From Scatophagus argus (taxonomy: Eukaryota > Chordata > Actinopteri > Scatophagidae), in the NCBI RefSeq assembly GCF_020382885.2, contig NC_058513.1, positions 10,325,774 through 10,389,773 on the forward strand: DNA of 64,000 bases, in the 5' to 3' direction. The notes below the pieces were generated by a model that did not search any database, was not told the origin of the DNA, and saw nothing but the letters and a program-made list of their open reading frames with translations. A program made the position numbers and the translations under genes. This document shows, in pieces, positions 1 to 11,304 of this stretch (the stretch's first letter is position 1; each line of letters opens with the position of its first letter).

Positions 1-94
1 TAAAAATGTATTTCTCTTAAGATATAGCCTTATTGGTGGGGATAAGAAAATGTGACGTTAGCTCACTTGATCTGTTCATTCTGTGTTCCTTCAG

Positions 95-3000
95 AGGGAT
101 GAATCTGACACTGTAGAGGCCTCCATGGTACTAGTAGGTAAGCCAGTATTTGCACTATTTTCCTCTAGAATCTAAAGTACAGCGTGTGTGTTTGGTTGTA
201 TGCAAAGCATTTGTTTTTTATGTCTCTTGGAACCAGGAGCCTTGGACTTTCTGGAAAGGCCCACAGTTGTGTTTGTGCGTCTTAAGGAATCGTTGGTCCT
301 TGACTCTGCCCTGGAGGCCCCGATGCCTGTACGCTTTCTCTTTGTCTTGGTGGGGCCCAGCAAGACTGACATGGACTACCACGAGACTGGCCGTGCTATG
401 GCAGCTTTAATGGCTGATAAAGTAAGTTAGGTGACCCTTTATTACAGCAGTAGCACCTTAACAGAACTCATATTTAACTGAGCCCATGAAACAATGGGCA
501 GTTTATGATGGTTTGCAAGTCCTCTATACTTGAATCCAAACCTGTATGGGTAAACCATTTCAAAGCAGTAAACACATTGAGCTTCTTAGCAGACTAACAA
601 CTTATAATTGGAGAATATAACATCATTTTTTCTTTTGCATGTTTCTCATAATAATTTCAATTTGTGACTATTTTGTGTTGGAGGCATCTAACAATTTATT
701 AGTGACATTTTTGCCCTAATAACAGAGGAAGTCTGAACATGCAGGATGCATTGATAGTAAGAAACAAAGGTCTTATCAAATGTTAGGCTCAAAGATTATT
801 ATCCCCTCCATTATCTCCATCACAGGTGTTCAATCAGGTAGCTTTCCAAGCAAAGAGTGCCCGTGAGCTGACAGATGCGGTGTCCGACTTCATGGACTGC
901 AGCATCGTCATCCCACCCACAGAGATCCAGAACGAAACAATGCTCTCCTCAATTATCAGCTTTCAGAAGAAACTGCTGCAGGACAGATTCCAGAGCCCTG
1001 ATTCCCCACTCAGCTCAGACTTCAAGCCCCGCAGGGGTAAATTCTCCCATTACACACCCAAAAATACACTATCAGTTCTGGAAATTTGTAACACACACAT
1101 AAATATACTGGAATGATTTTATATTATGAATTCATAATATTCATGTTAGACTGAAATTGTTTTTTCCCCCAGTTTCCATTTCTAGCGGGCCTCCACCTGA
1201 AGACCCCCTGTCCCGTACTGGCCAACTGTTTGGCGGGATGATTCGAGACATAAAGAGACGCTACCAATACTACAAAAGTGACATCACAGATGCTCTTAAT
1301 GCCCAGGTCCTTGCTGCTGTCATCTTCATCTACTTCGCCGCCCTCTCTCCCGCCATTACCTTCGGAGGACTGCTGGGTATGTGTGCATTTTGTCTGACAG
1401 AAGGTATTGCTGTTATGTATGCTATTGATCCCATAATAATACTTTGCTGTCATATTTGCCACTTCAGCTGATAAGGTGGACAACATGATGGGCGTTCCAG
1501 AGCTCCTCATCTCCACCAGCATTCAGGGGATCATCTTCTGCTTTGTTGCAGCTCAGCCTATCCTGGTGATAGGCTTCTCCGGTCCTCTGCTAGTGTTTGA
1601 GGAGGCCTTCTTTGCTGTAAGTTATAACACGGAATCACCACAGATTTTTTAGAATCTATTTTGATCCATACGATTGCACTGACCTCAGCTCGTCCCCCAT
1701 TTCCTTCATTCAGTTCTGCAAGTCTCAGGGCATTGAGTATATTGTTGGGAGAGTGTGGGTTGGGGTGTGGCTGGTCCTCATTGTGGTCATCATCGTGGCC
1801 TTTGAGGGAAGCTTCCTGGTGCGTTTCATCTCCCGCTTCACCCAGGAAATCTTCTCCATCCTCATCTCCCTCATCTTCATCTATGAAACCTTTGCAAAGC
1901 TAGGGAGGGTAAATTCATCTTCATTCATTTCACACATTTCATCTGTCCAAATGACATCTGAGACAGTGAACATCTGTGATTATAGTGCTGCTTCTCAGGG
2001 CCAGATTATAATCTTTATTCATCTCTCCTGACCTTTCTTTAGATATTTAAAGCCCATCCACTGGTTCTGAATTACGATCATCTGAATTCAAGTCTAGAAA
2101 ACCCCTGGCACCCAAGGGTTGAAGAGACCATTATGTATGACAATGCTACCGGGAACGTGACTGTTATCGTCAGCACAGTTAAGCCACCTTATCCCAACAC
2201 AGCCCTGCTTTCCATGTGCCTCATGTTAGGCTGCTTCTTCATTGCCTTCTTCCTGCGACAATTCAAGAATGGTACTTTTCTTCCAGGAAAGGTGAGTTGG
2301 GAAGGTTGTGGTGTTCATTAGCAGATTGTTTCAGTAAAGACCTCTTGACAATTACAAATGAACAATTAGTTTTATTTATCAACTGCTTTGAACCCTGAAG
2401 TCATTAATGTTTTTTTTTTAATTACTATTCTCACCAGGTCAGACGTTTGATTGGTGACTTTGGTGTGCCCATTTCCATTTTCCTCATGATTCTCGTGGAC
2501 TACAACATTCAGGATACCTACACTCAGGTTGGCTCATGATCCCCAGCCTTCAAGTCCAGTTTATATGCTAAGTTCATACAATTTACAATGGTAATATGTC
2601 CATGTGAGTAGTAAAACAGGCTTTGCTTCTCAATATGCTTTCAGTTGAAGTGGTAGGAGACAAAATCTACAGTCCTCATTCTGTGCAAAGATTTAAAAAT
2701 CTATCTTAAGCTAAAATGAGGCTTCAGTCATTCAGATTAGTCATATCTACAGAAACTTCACCATTCCTTTAGACATATTTGAAGAACTATAGACTTGTCC
2801 TTTAAGAATTGTTCGTTTTAATGCGTTCAGTTAAAAAACTGGTGGCTTTTACTTTACAGAAACTGGTGGTTCCCAAAGGTCTGATGGTGTCCGACCCATC
2901 CAAAAGAGGGTGGCTCATCAATCCCTTCGGAGAGCACAAGCCTTTTCCTGTGTGGGTGATGTTTGCGTGTTGTGTCCCAGCCTTGCTTGTCTTCATACTG

Positions 3001-4259
3001 ATCTTCCTGGAGTCTCAGATCACAACGTAAGTCAACAACAATATCACTCATTGTTAACTATCAACCTCAGAAAACATTACATTTCCCGTCAAACTTGATT
3101 CATATGTTGTATCTGTTAACAGCCTTATTGTGAGTAAACCTGAGAGGAAGATGGTCAAGGGTTCTGGGTTTCACTTTGACTTGCTGGTTTTAGTCGGCAT
3201 GGGAGGAATCAGTGCAATATTCGGTGTGCCCTGGCTCAGTGCTGCCACGGTGCGATCTGTCACCCACGCCAATGCTCTCACAGTCATGAGCAAAGGACCA
3301 AAACCTGTGATTGAAAAGGTGATGGAGCAGAGGATCAGTGGCATTCTGGTGGCATTGCTGGTTGGTAAGTGATGTCTAATCATCTGATCTTAATGTGTTC
3401 TCTCTACAACTACATGTCTACAAGTTTGCAGGTCTTTCATTATGGTACACCAACCTTTATATGTCTGTTTGCACCAAGGTCTGTCAATTCTGATGGAACC
3501 GATCCTAAAGATGATTCCCATGTCAGCCTTGTTTGGGATCTTCCTCTACATGGGAGTTACCTCACTCAATGGCATCCAGCTGTGGGATCGTATGTTGCTT
3601 CTGCTCATTCCTAAGAAATACCACCCTGATGAACCCTATGCCACCAGAGTAAGAGTCTCATGATTATATGACAACTAAAATGCTTTAATAACAACAAGCA
3701 ACAAATATTGTGAGATGTTATTTGATTTCAAGTGATGTCTTGTCATTTTATCTTAAATAGAATCTTGATGTGAAAGTGCTCCATACACCAGTGTTTCAGT
3801 AGAAAGTTGTTGAGAGTCATGTGGTTGACAATGCAAACAGCTCACAGCAATTCACGTGTTGACCACTAATGCTGACTGTCATTTCCATATGCTGGCTACA
3901 GGTGAGCACAGGACGAATGCACTTGTTCACAGCCATCCAAATAGTGTGCCTTGCAGTTCTGTGGCTTATTAAGTCCAGTCCAATATCCCTCGCACTTCCC
4001 TTCGTGCTCATCCTCACCATCCCTCTGCGTATGTTTATGACTGGGCGTCTCTTCACCGAAATGGAAATGAAATGTGTAAGTGGTTACTCCGTGCCATTTC
4101 AAAGCAGAGCCTGTAAAGGCATGTGGGATGTGTGTGTGTGTGGGTGTTAAGGTCTGTGTTTTTCTGTGTTGGTTTTAGTTGGATGCTGATGATGCCAAAG
4201 TGACTTTTGAAGAGGAGCCCGGGCAGGATGTATACTATGAATCTCAGATGCCACTGTAG
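95..4259 (+). CDS. slc4a1: Band 3 / anion exchanger 1 (SLC4A1), 3' portion; 5' end lies outside the window
   Basis: Electroneutral Cl-/HCO3- exchanger of the plasma membrane (red cell, acid-base epithelia). Thirteen exons: 95-137, 237-421, 826-1036, 1173-1376, 1468-1616, 1714-1908, 2043-2291, 2438-2527, 2860-3026, 3123-3364, 3479-3648, 3902-4075, 4179-4259. All phases agree and encode the last 719 residues; human AE1 has 911. The first two to three exons hold the end of the cytoplasmic domain ([16 protein letters not shown]). The membrane domain follows, with [10 protein letters not shown] near its end. Known functional positions are kept: the Glu of FLESQITT (human E681), Arg of [11 protein letters not shown] (R730), and the Cys and Lys of [10 protein letters not shown] (C843, K851). 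The C-terminal LDADD carbonic-anhydrase motif is also kept, which favours AE1 over AE2 or AE3. Two N-glycosylation sequons (NAT, NVT) lie in exon 7, between TM5 and TM6. Which teleost copy (a or b) this is cannot be decided here. Bases 1-94 are intron. Confidence 0.96.
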
Positions 4260-4549
4260 AAGTCTTCCGTGACAGCTGACAACAACATTTTATTTTGACA
4301 AAAATATATTTATTTTATGTGTGACTCAAATGAATGTTTCAACTACCTACATGTTCTGACTGTTTCTTTTTTCATGAAAATTGCAGATATAGACATTTTT
4401 AATGAAAAATTTTCTTCTTCTTTCTTTTCAACAATTACTCAGGTGAATTCTTCACATCATGTTGTTTTATTTCAAATAACTTGTGCTTTACACATCACTG
4501 AAGCTGGAAATATTCATGTAAGTTATTGGCAAGTTTGTTTTTTTTACCT

Positions 4550-4555
4550 AATAAA
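4550..4555 (+). terminator. Candidate poly(A) signal of slc4a1 (proximal)
   Basis: AATAAA lies 291 nt after the slc4a1 stop, within an AT-rich 3' UTR. A second AATAAA lies further downstream at 4952. Either or both could be used. Confidence 0.5.
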
Positions 4556-4951
4556 AAGGCATTTTTAGGCCATGAAATCAAAGTGAAATGAAAAAAATTA
4601 ACAGTGAATGGTGAGAGGAAAATATTGTAGTGTTAAAAGCCATTGATAAAAGACATTGAATGTAATGTTGTTACAGTTATTATTGAATCCACTTGACTTT
4701 AATGTGAGAACAATGCACACTCTGGGTTAAATAATTCATAATGTGTAAGGCAATGATGCAAACAAAGTTATATTTAGATATTAGATATCTTGGTAAGAAT
4801 TGTATATTTTAGCAAGAATGATCAACCTGGTAACACTGAAGGGCAAAAAGACAACACCACAATGTAGGGATAGAGAAAATGTTGAATTTATTGTGTGTTG
4901 TTAAAATGTATACTTTGTGTTGTTTAGCTGTCTTATTGCCATCTCTCTACA

Positions 4952-4957
4952 AATAAA
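4952..4957 (+). terminator. Candidate poly(A) signal of slc4a1 (distal)
   Basis: AATAAA lies about 690 nt after the stop, before the GC-richer start region of the next gene. Between 4260 and about 5100 I see only AT-rich 3' UTR and spacer, with no other gene. Confidence 0.45.
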
Positions 4958-5139
4958 AACTACCTCCCAAAAGAAAAATCAGCTTAGTTTCACTAAGTGT
5001 GGTTAGCTTTTCATTAGGATTTTTTCTATCATCGATTGTTTGATTACTTCTCACTATGGTGCCTGCAAAATTATTGCAAAAATAATTATATTGTCTTTAA
5101 CTCAGAATTCAAGTGATTTAGCGGCTTAAATACCCTCCG

Positions 5140-5588
5140 GGTCAATAGGTGGCGTTTTACAATCTCGAGGCTGCTGCTCTAAGACGGCGAAGAAGAAAAG
5201 GATTCTGATTGGATGATTTCTCTGCTGCTGCGAGTGAATTCTTCTTCTCTGATTGGTCGCACTCTCCTAATAGACATGGAGGTATCTACGCATTGTATGG
5301 TGTCGGCTACTAAAAACAGTATTTTGGTGTTGTTTTTTGTCCTGCTGATAGGTAAAGGTAACCGCTGGAATTGATAAATAAATCATTAGGTCAAATATCG
5401 TTAGCCCCTCGCCATTCAGTGTTAAATAATTTATAGCTAAGCGCGATAAGTTTGCTAACTAGCTAATGTTGTTGTTCAGGTTCTAGCAGTCACATGTATT
5501 GTAAAGTTCTGTACAGTTTGCATCTGGGGGAAATAATAAAAGACGTCTGCAGGAGACACATTTTATTGGAAAAATAAGTGGAACTGAA
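5140..5588 (+). promoter_or_regulatory. Putative promoter and 5' UTR of the UBTF-like gene
   Basis: This is a locally GC-richer stretch before the UBTF-like start codon. It contains two inverted CCAAT boxes (ATTGG at 5208-5212 and 5252-5256), the usual NF-Y site of TATA-less housekeeping promoters. The role is inferred from position and motif only, and the transcription start is not visible. Confidence 0.4.
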
Positions 5589-8500
5589 ATGGCGACTGAG
5601 CAGTCTGGTGAGTACAATTAAATAAACCGGGTGTCACATTGCTTTGTTGGCATTTTGGCATTTTAAACCCTCACAATGTTTTGCATTAAAAATGTAACTG
5701 GGATTTTTTTCTTTGACTGGGTCTAATGGCTGACTGTCATTTTTGTCTGTAACTACAGATTGGACCAAGGAAAATCTCCAGAAGCTTTTTGCTGCAATGA
5801 AAACCAGCATATCAGAACAGAACAGAATGTGTGCATATTCAAAAGGACTGAAACAAATGGACTGGAAAAGGGTGGCTTTTCCCCCTTTCTCTCCTGAAGC
5901 GTGCAAAGAAAAGTGGGGAGAAATATTGCAGAAGGTGAGTCGCCGTTTAAGTCTAACCTTTGAGGTGACAGAAAAGAATTTCACCACAAGGTCCGCTTAG
6001 TAGCTGTGCTGAGACTTTCACACAATATACGTATTTTTTACAATAATAAGCAGATGGAGTTACCTATTTGTCATAAAAATGAATCAACTGCTGCTAGGGG
6101 ATGACTTTGCTACTCACATTGTCAACATAACATAATATAACATAACATAACACAATATAATATAACATCTTTACACACTGGATTTAATGTGGAAGTTTGG
6201 GAGCTTTCTCAAACTGAGAAGACATCTCATTAGAAAGATTTTCTTCCATGGTGAGGGAAAGCAGCCAACTACAATGTACAAATTCAAAATCCTTGTGAAG
6301 GCAGTCTTATAAATGTCGTAAGTTCAGTGTGATACCCTTATTGTTCTTCTTCAGATGCGCAAGATTCGAAGCCTCACAGAGCTCATTGCTGAAGCTGAAG
6401 ATGTCGTTTCTAACAAACAGGAAGTAAGTGCTGCATGAACAAGCGTTATTGCTCTCTGCAGTGTTTTATGCATCACATAGTCCAGTGTGTCTGCTAACAC
6501 AAATCCCCTGCAAAACAATAATGACTTATCTTTTTTGAAGTAATTGACAGCCATTCATGTTGCTGATTGGTTGAATAGCATTATGATCAAGCAGAAAGCT
6601 CTGTGGCTGAAAAATGAAACCAGCATTATGTGCCAAAAACTGCAGTTCCACATATGGCCACTTGAGGCAGACCGCAAAAGCCAGTCAATCCCAATAGACC
6701 CCCACCCTCTGCCCCAGTGTACTGTTTGCATTGTTGTTTTGTATCTTTTTGCCTCAAATACCTATTAAGATAATATTGATTTAATTTAATACGGTTCTAC
6801 AGCACAGCTGGCAAGATTCTAAATTAATTATCTTCTGATGTGTGACTTCTCTAAATCAGAGTGAACAGCGCACTGAAGATGGAGATGGCCTGCCTCCCAA
6901 GCCTCCTTTGTAAGCCACACTCACACACACAGACAGGCATTACAGTGACAGTGACTGAAGTTGAATTTTTTTGTGCTTTGTTTTGTTTTCATAAATGAAC
7001 AGCTTGTGCCTCTTTCACTGATTTTATTACATTTACTCTGTGTAGAATCGTGTAATGAGATTACATTTTTTTAAATTAAGAATTCACTTGAGTGATTGAA
7101 GTTTTGTGGAAAAAAAACTGCTGACATCATAATGGATGAAGGCACAGGCCTTCTTAAGGCTCAGCCATCTGGTAGTGGAGATGCTTTTAAAACCTTCATT
7201 TCGTCTTTCTTCCTATGAAACTTCCTATGAAATGTTTACCAAAGGTACCATCAGATTTTGGTGCACTCGACAGGTCAGCTCATTTATGTCCTCATCCCCT
7301 AGGGGCCATGACGTTTCCTTTAATCCCCTTTTGTGTGTCTATGTGTGTGTGTGTTTAGCAATGGCTATAATCTATTCTGCAAAGAGCAATTGACATCCAT
7401 GTCGGGCGTCTCAAGAAATTCCTTTGTGACTGTATGGGCCAAACGTTGGCAGAATCTGACTGAGAGACAGAAGCACGAGTATAGGCAACGCAGCAAAGAG
7501 GTATGAACCTCCAGACACAAACCTATAAATATAGAAAGCATTGCAAAAAAAATGTATTTGTCGCTTAACTGCTGCACTACAAGACTCTGAAATTAAGGTG
7601 GGCTTACTGGGAAAATCAGTTTAATACGAATGAAATGCTTCTTTCTTTCAGTTGAAGACGCAGTACTCCATCAAGCTGAACAAATATCTAATGGTAGGTA
7701 GGCTGTAAAACTACAAGTGCAGCATGAGCTGATGCTGGCAGACTGTGTGATGGTGGTGTTTATGTTGTTTAGACTCTGGATGAGGAAGAGCAGCAGCGCA
7801 TCCTAGATAAACATGGTATCAAAAGACCTAAGGTGAGAAGCAACAGATTTGGGGAACTTTTCTTTTAATTTGATTTATCCTTTTTTCATCCTCTTTTTCC
7901 ATATGTCTCATTCCAAGCAACACCTTGTACTACTGGTAGGGTTTGTTTGTCTTCTTATCTACATTGGATTGAGCTCCTGTTTGACAAATATCTTTGTGTT
8001 TAATATCCAGATCTCGAAAAGAAAAAAGGTTGAATGTAAACTTCCAGGTGAGCCCAAGATGTCATCTAGGTGAGGATGATTGTCAGACAACATTTGTATC
8101 TTTACAAGACCCAAGATTAATGAAAAACTTGCAGTACATTAAATAATACATTAAATCCTTGGCTGCCTATCTGAAGAGAAACTTATGACTGAATTTTTCC
8201 TTACTCACAGAAGTGGCTTGTCAATTTTCTTACGAGATCAGAGGAGACTTCTGAAGGAGAAATTCCCAGACTCAAAGACGTGTTTCATCAAGGTCATCCA
8301 TATGTGGAAGAACCTCTCCAATGAGGAGAAGGAACACTACAGAAAGAAAGTAAATGAAAACTCAGAAAAATACTCGATGGCCCTGCAGAGGTGGTTTCAG
8401 GTATAGAGCAGCTTCTTCTTCTAATGCTTTTTTTTGGTTTGTTTTTATCCACATGGTTTTTGTAAAGTTATTAGCCTTTAACTTGAAGGGCCTTAAAAAT

Positions 8501-9168
8501 TTGTCACCTTTCACATCCTTCAGACATTGAAGCCAGAGGAGCAGAAAGCCTATCTGACGAATAACCCGAAGGTAAGCTCTTAAGAAGCTCTTAAGAAACC
8601 TTTAATTACCTATTTGTTTGTTTCTTTCACCTTTATTCTATAGTTTTTCCTCACAATCATAATGAACTTATCTTTATAGAAATGCAGGTACCTCGGGGAG
8701 ATCATACAGAAATTCAATGACAGAAAAGAAATCCAGCTCAGACCGTCAGTAAGTTCAAGTGTTGATATAACACAATACACTCCTCTTACACACACATTCA
8801 TGTTACGAATGTGAAGCTCTCTGATGGTACATACTGACTTACAGTGAAGTTTAAAGTAAGTTTGCCTGAAGGAATAATTTGTTATTCGTAGAATGAAAAA
8901 GATGTTGGCTTAAAAGCTTTATTTTCAGTCCACATATATTGTGTATCACACAGGATTCAGAAGATGAGGACATTGAGGACAGCAGCAGTGATGAAGAAGA
9001 GGATGAGGAGGTTTGAATATCAAAACATACAGCTTGGTTTGTTCTTCTGTTTTTAATTTTGCGACTGTGCATCCAGCTGTTACAAATATAATATTTGTTA
9101 TTCCACAGGATGAAAAGGAAGAAGAAGAAGAAGAAGATGATGATGACATCACATTTGACATGTATTAG
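5589..9168 (+). CDS. ubtfl: Short UBTF-like HMG-box protein (UBF/nucleolar transcription factor 1 family)
   Basis: Thirteen exons: 5589-5607, 5759-5934, 6355-6423, 6860-6909, 7359-7500, 7652-7693, 7773-7832, 8011-8069, 8211-8400, 8524-8571, 8680-8748, 8954-9010, 9109-9168. Together they give 346 aa in one closed frame. Residues about 6-85 resemble the UBF N-terminal dimerisation segment (MDWKRVAF, KWGEI, RSLTELI). HMG box A spans about 102-165 (KPPFNGYNLFCKEQL ... RWQNLTERQKHEY). A basic stretch KRPKISKRKK, a likely nuclear signal, separates it from HMG box B at about 205-270 (SIFLRDQRRLLKEKFPD ... NLSNEEKEHYRKK). The tail is Asp/Glu-rich and ends ITFDMY. UBF binds rDNA and supports RNA polymerase I, and its acidic tail contacts SL1. 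Human UBTF has about 764 aa and six boxes, so this is a reduced relative at the position UBTF holds in human (between SLC4A1 and ATXN7L3). The symbol is a best guess; it may be a UBTF ohnolog. Confidence 0.88.
6124..6168. repeat. ATAAC-type pentanucleotide repeat
   Basis: Imperfect tandem copies of CATAA/CATAACATAATA lie in the third intron region of the UBTF-like gene. This is a simple repeat with no coding role. Confidence 0.8.
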
Positions 9169-9193
9169 ATGGTGATAAGATGGACAGCAAGAG

Positions 9194-9230
9194 CGGCGCG
9201 CGCACACACACACACACATACACACAAACA
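9194..9230. repeat. CG/CA dinucleotide microsatellite in 3' UTR
   Basis: A GCGCGC run passes into about ten CA units and then decays. It starts 26 nt after the UBTF-like stop codon, so it would be transcribed in the 3' UTR. Confidence 0.85.
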
Positions 9231-10246
9231 TATACGTTCAGAGCTGGATTCTGGATTTGAGACGATGGACGCTTGCTCGAGAGGCTGACTTAGAGCCTCA
9301 CTGTTTGAAGGCCATATTAGCCAGAAGTTTGCCATCACCTGTGCTCCTGTGAATTGTGCCACAACCAAGGCTGGATTACAAAGCCCCCTAGTAGCCCAGA
9401 CCCCCGGGTCCACAATACTCCAAGCTTTACCTAGTTTGTGGCTGTCTTGTTTTGTATGGAACGAATGGTAAGCACACTGGTATGCTATTTCTGTGATTTT
9501 ATTAAATGTACTGTGCAAGCAACAGCTTTGTCATCATATCTTGACTGCCTGAACTCTACATACACGTAGCCTACCGATGATGCGCGTTAAGTGCAGATGT
9601 GACAGCATTCAATAGGGACTTTGTTGTGTACATTAACATGCTTTCCACATATTCTGTGTGAATATTACAGTGGCTATTGTTTATTTTGATAATGTTCACC
9701 TCTAAAGCATAATAACAGCTGATGGCATGAAGGCCTTGAAGCTCTTGAATATTCATATTTCTCTACAAGCAAGACTGACTATGTTTGGCACATACTTTAT
9801 ATTTATTTAATCTGCTTCAAAATAAGCAAAACTTGTTTTTGTTTTTGTTTTTTTTTTTTTTACTTTGGTCAAAAACAATGTTCACCACTCGTAGCCAGAA
9901 GCCAGAAGATGACCTTTTGAGGCCCCTGGGAATATTAATTGCAACATAATGTGTCTCAGTAAGTTTATAAATCATGTTGTCCTTGTGAATGGAGGAGACA
10001 TAGACACTGCACTGCATTGTACCATTACTCCTTTTTGTTTGTTTAAATTATAATTTGACAGCGTGTAAATTTAGAAAAAAGCAGCGTAACACGGGGACTA
10101 ATTTTGTTGGGGTCAATTTTTTTGATTGATAAATAAATATGTGTCTTTCATGGGATGACCAACTGCAGAAACTAAACTATTCACCTTATCAAGCACTTAA
10201 TTTTATTGTTAGATCTTTGAAGATCCCCACAAGGTGAGATTTTTCC

Positions 10247-10252
10247 AATAAA
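10247..10252 (+). terminator. Candidate poly(A) signal of the UBTF-like gene
   Basis: AATAAA lies about 1.08 kb after the stop. The stretch 9169-10400 is AT-rich with poly-T tracts and I see no other gene in it, so it is best read as a long 3' UTR plus spacer. Confidence 0.45.
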
Positions 10253-10429
10253 CGTGTAGCCTATTAAAAATGTGGTTCACCCGACTTGCAAATGAGGCAG
10301 AAAGATTTTTTTGTTTTGTTTTGTTTTGCTTTTTAACACGACGGTTTGTAATGACTACTGCAAAGCCAAACAAAAGGCCAGTTTAACCCTGAACTGCACG
10401 GAGTAACACGCAGTCACATGTTGGCCTGG

Positions 10430-10561
10430 ACGTTAAACACACCGCTGGAGTTCGAAGAGCCTCGGCTGTGCCTCAAAGGAAGCGCTCGGTGGAAACTCGT
10501 GCGGCGATCGATTGCTGCTGTCTGATCTCTGTGATGTAAAGATGGATGCCTGCCGAAATAG
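10430..10561 (+). promoter_or_regulatory. Putative promoter and 5' non-coding exon of atxn7l3
   Basis: A GC-richer segment ends in a good splice donor (AAATAG|gtaaat at 10561/10562). The next good acceptor is at 11231, just before the exon holding the atxn7l3 start. Splicing the two would create a short upstream ORF: ATG at 10542, in frame to a TGA at 11266-11268, 18 codons, ending before the main ATG at 11305. The exon assignment is inferred from position; no transcript evidence is available. The DNA between 10562 and 11231 shows nothing else recognisable. Confidence 0.45.
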
Positions 10562-11304
10562 GTAAATAAACACAATTAGCGATTTGCTTAGCCGTGATTG
10601 CGGTAGTCCTTGTTGATAAGCCTTACGCTGGGATACAAGCGTAGTGTCCGTATCTTTCTTGGTTTGTACGACGGGCTGAGTGGCGAACAGCCGCAGTGCA
10701 GCAGCGGTGTTGGGTTCGGGGACGAATCTCGCTGTGGTCAAATGTAATTTTCACAACCATTCAGTCGTCCTTGAAATGCGTTACAAAGATTTGCTCCTTC
10801 TGTACTAGTGCATTTAACTTGTTTAGCTCCTAGCTTTTAGCCGACGTTGACCTGGAGGTTTCGGGTTCCGCCTCTCTTGTAACCTCTTGGCATGTTCAGA
10901 TCCTCCAGCCTATTCATAGCCACGCTCTTTGTTTTCTTCGGCAAGGTTTTGGCTAAGCTACTCTCATCAGACAGTAATGCTCGGACCGGCTATGTGGTGT
11001 TTTGAACGCCGGGCTAATGTCGTGTATGGCACCGACGCTAAGTTTGTCCGTTTTGTGTTATTCGTAGGTTATAAACGTGGGAAGTGTCTCCCAGGCTGTG
11101 TTCAACGTGCAGTTGTAAGTAGCTGCATCACATTCAAGGCATCAAGTGTCCGCCACTGATTTACATTCGTGGGTTGCACAGGATTTTAAAATGCACCGTG
11201 TGGCTAACTGTCCGTTTCCCTCCCGCTGCAGCCCTGTTTTGACCGATGCTTGCTGCGCTACAGCATGACCACAGCAGTGTCGGCTCATCTGGTAGTTCTG
11301 GCAA

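Noticed and set aside
5634-5987. 117-aa minus-strand ORF
   Set aside because: Antisense shadow of exon 2 of the UBTF-like gene, whose sense frame has clear family similarity and matching splice sites.
8851-9231. 126-aa minus-strand ORF rich in Ser and Phe
   Set aside because: It is the antisense shadow of the GAA/GAT-rich acidic-tail exons of the UBTF-like gene plus the CA repeat.
10433-10741. 102-aa minus-strand ORF opposite the atxn7l3 leader
   Set aside because: It lies in the GC-richer promoter region without recognisable domains. A divergent gene is possible but nothing supports it.
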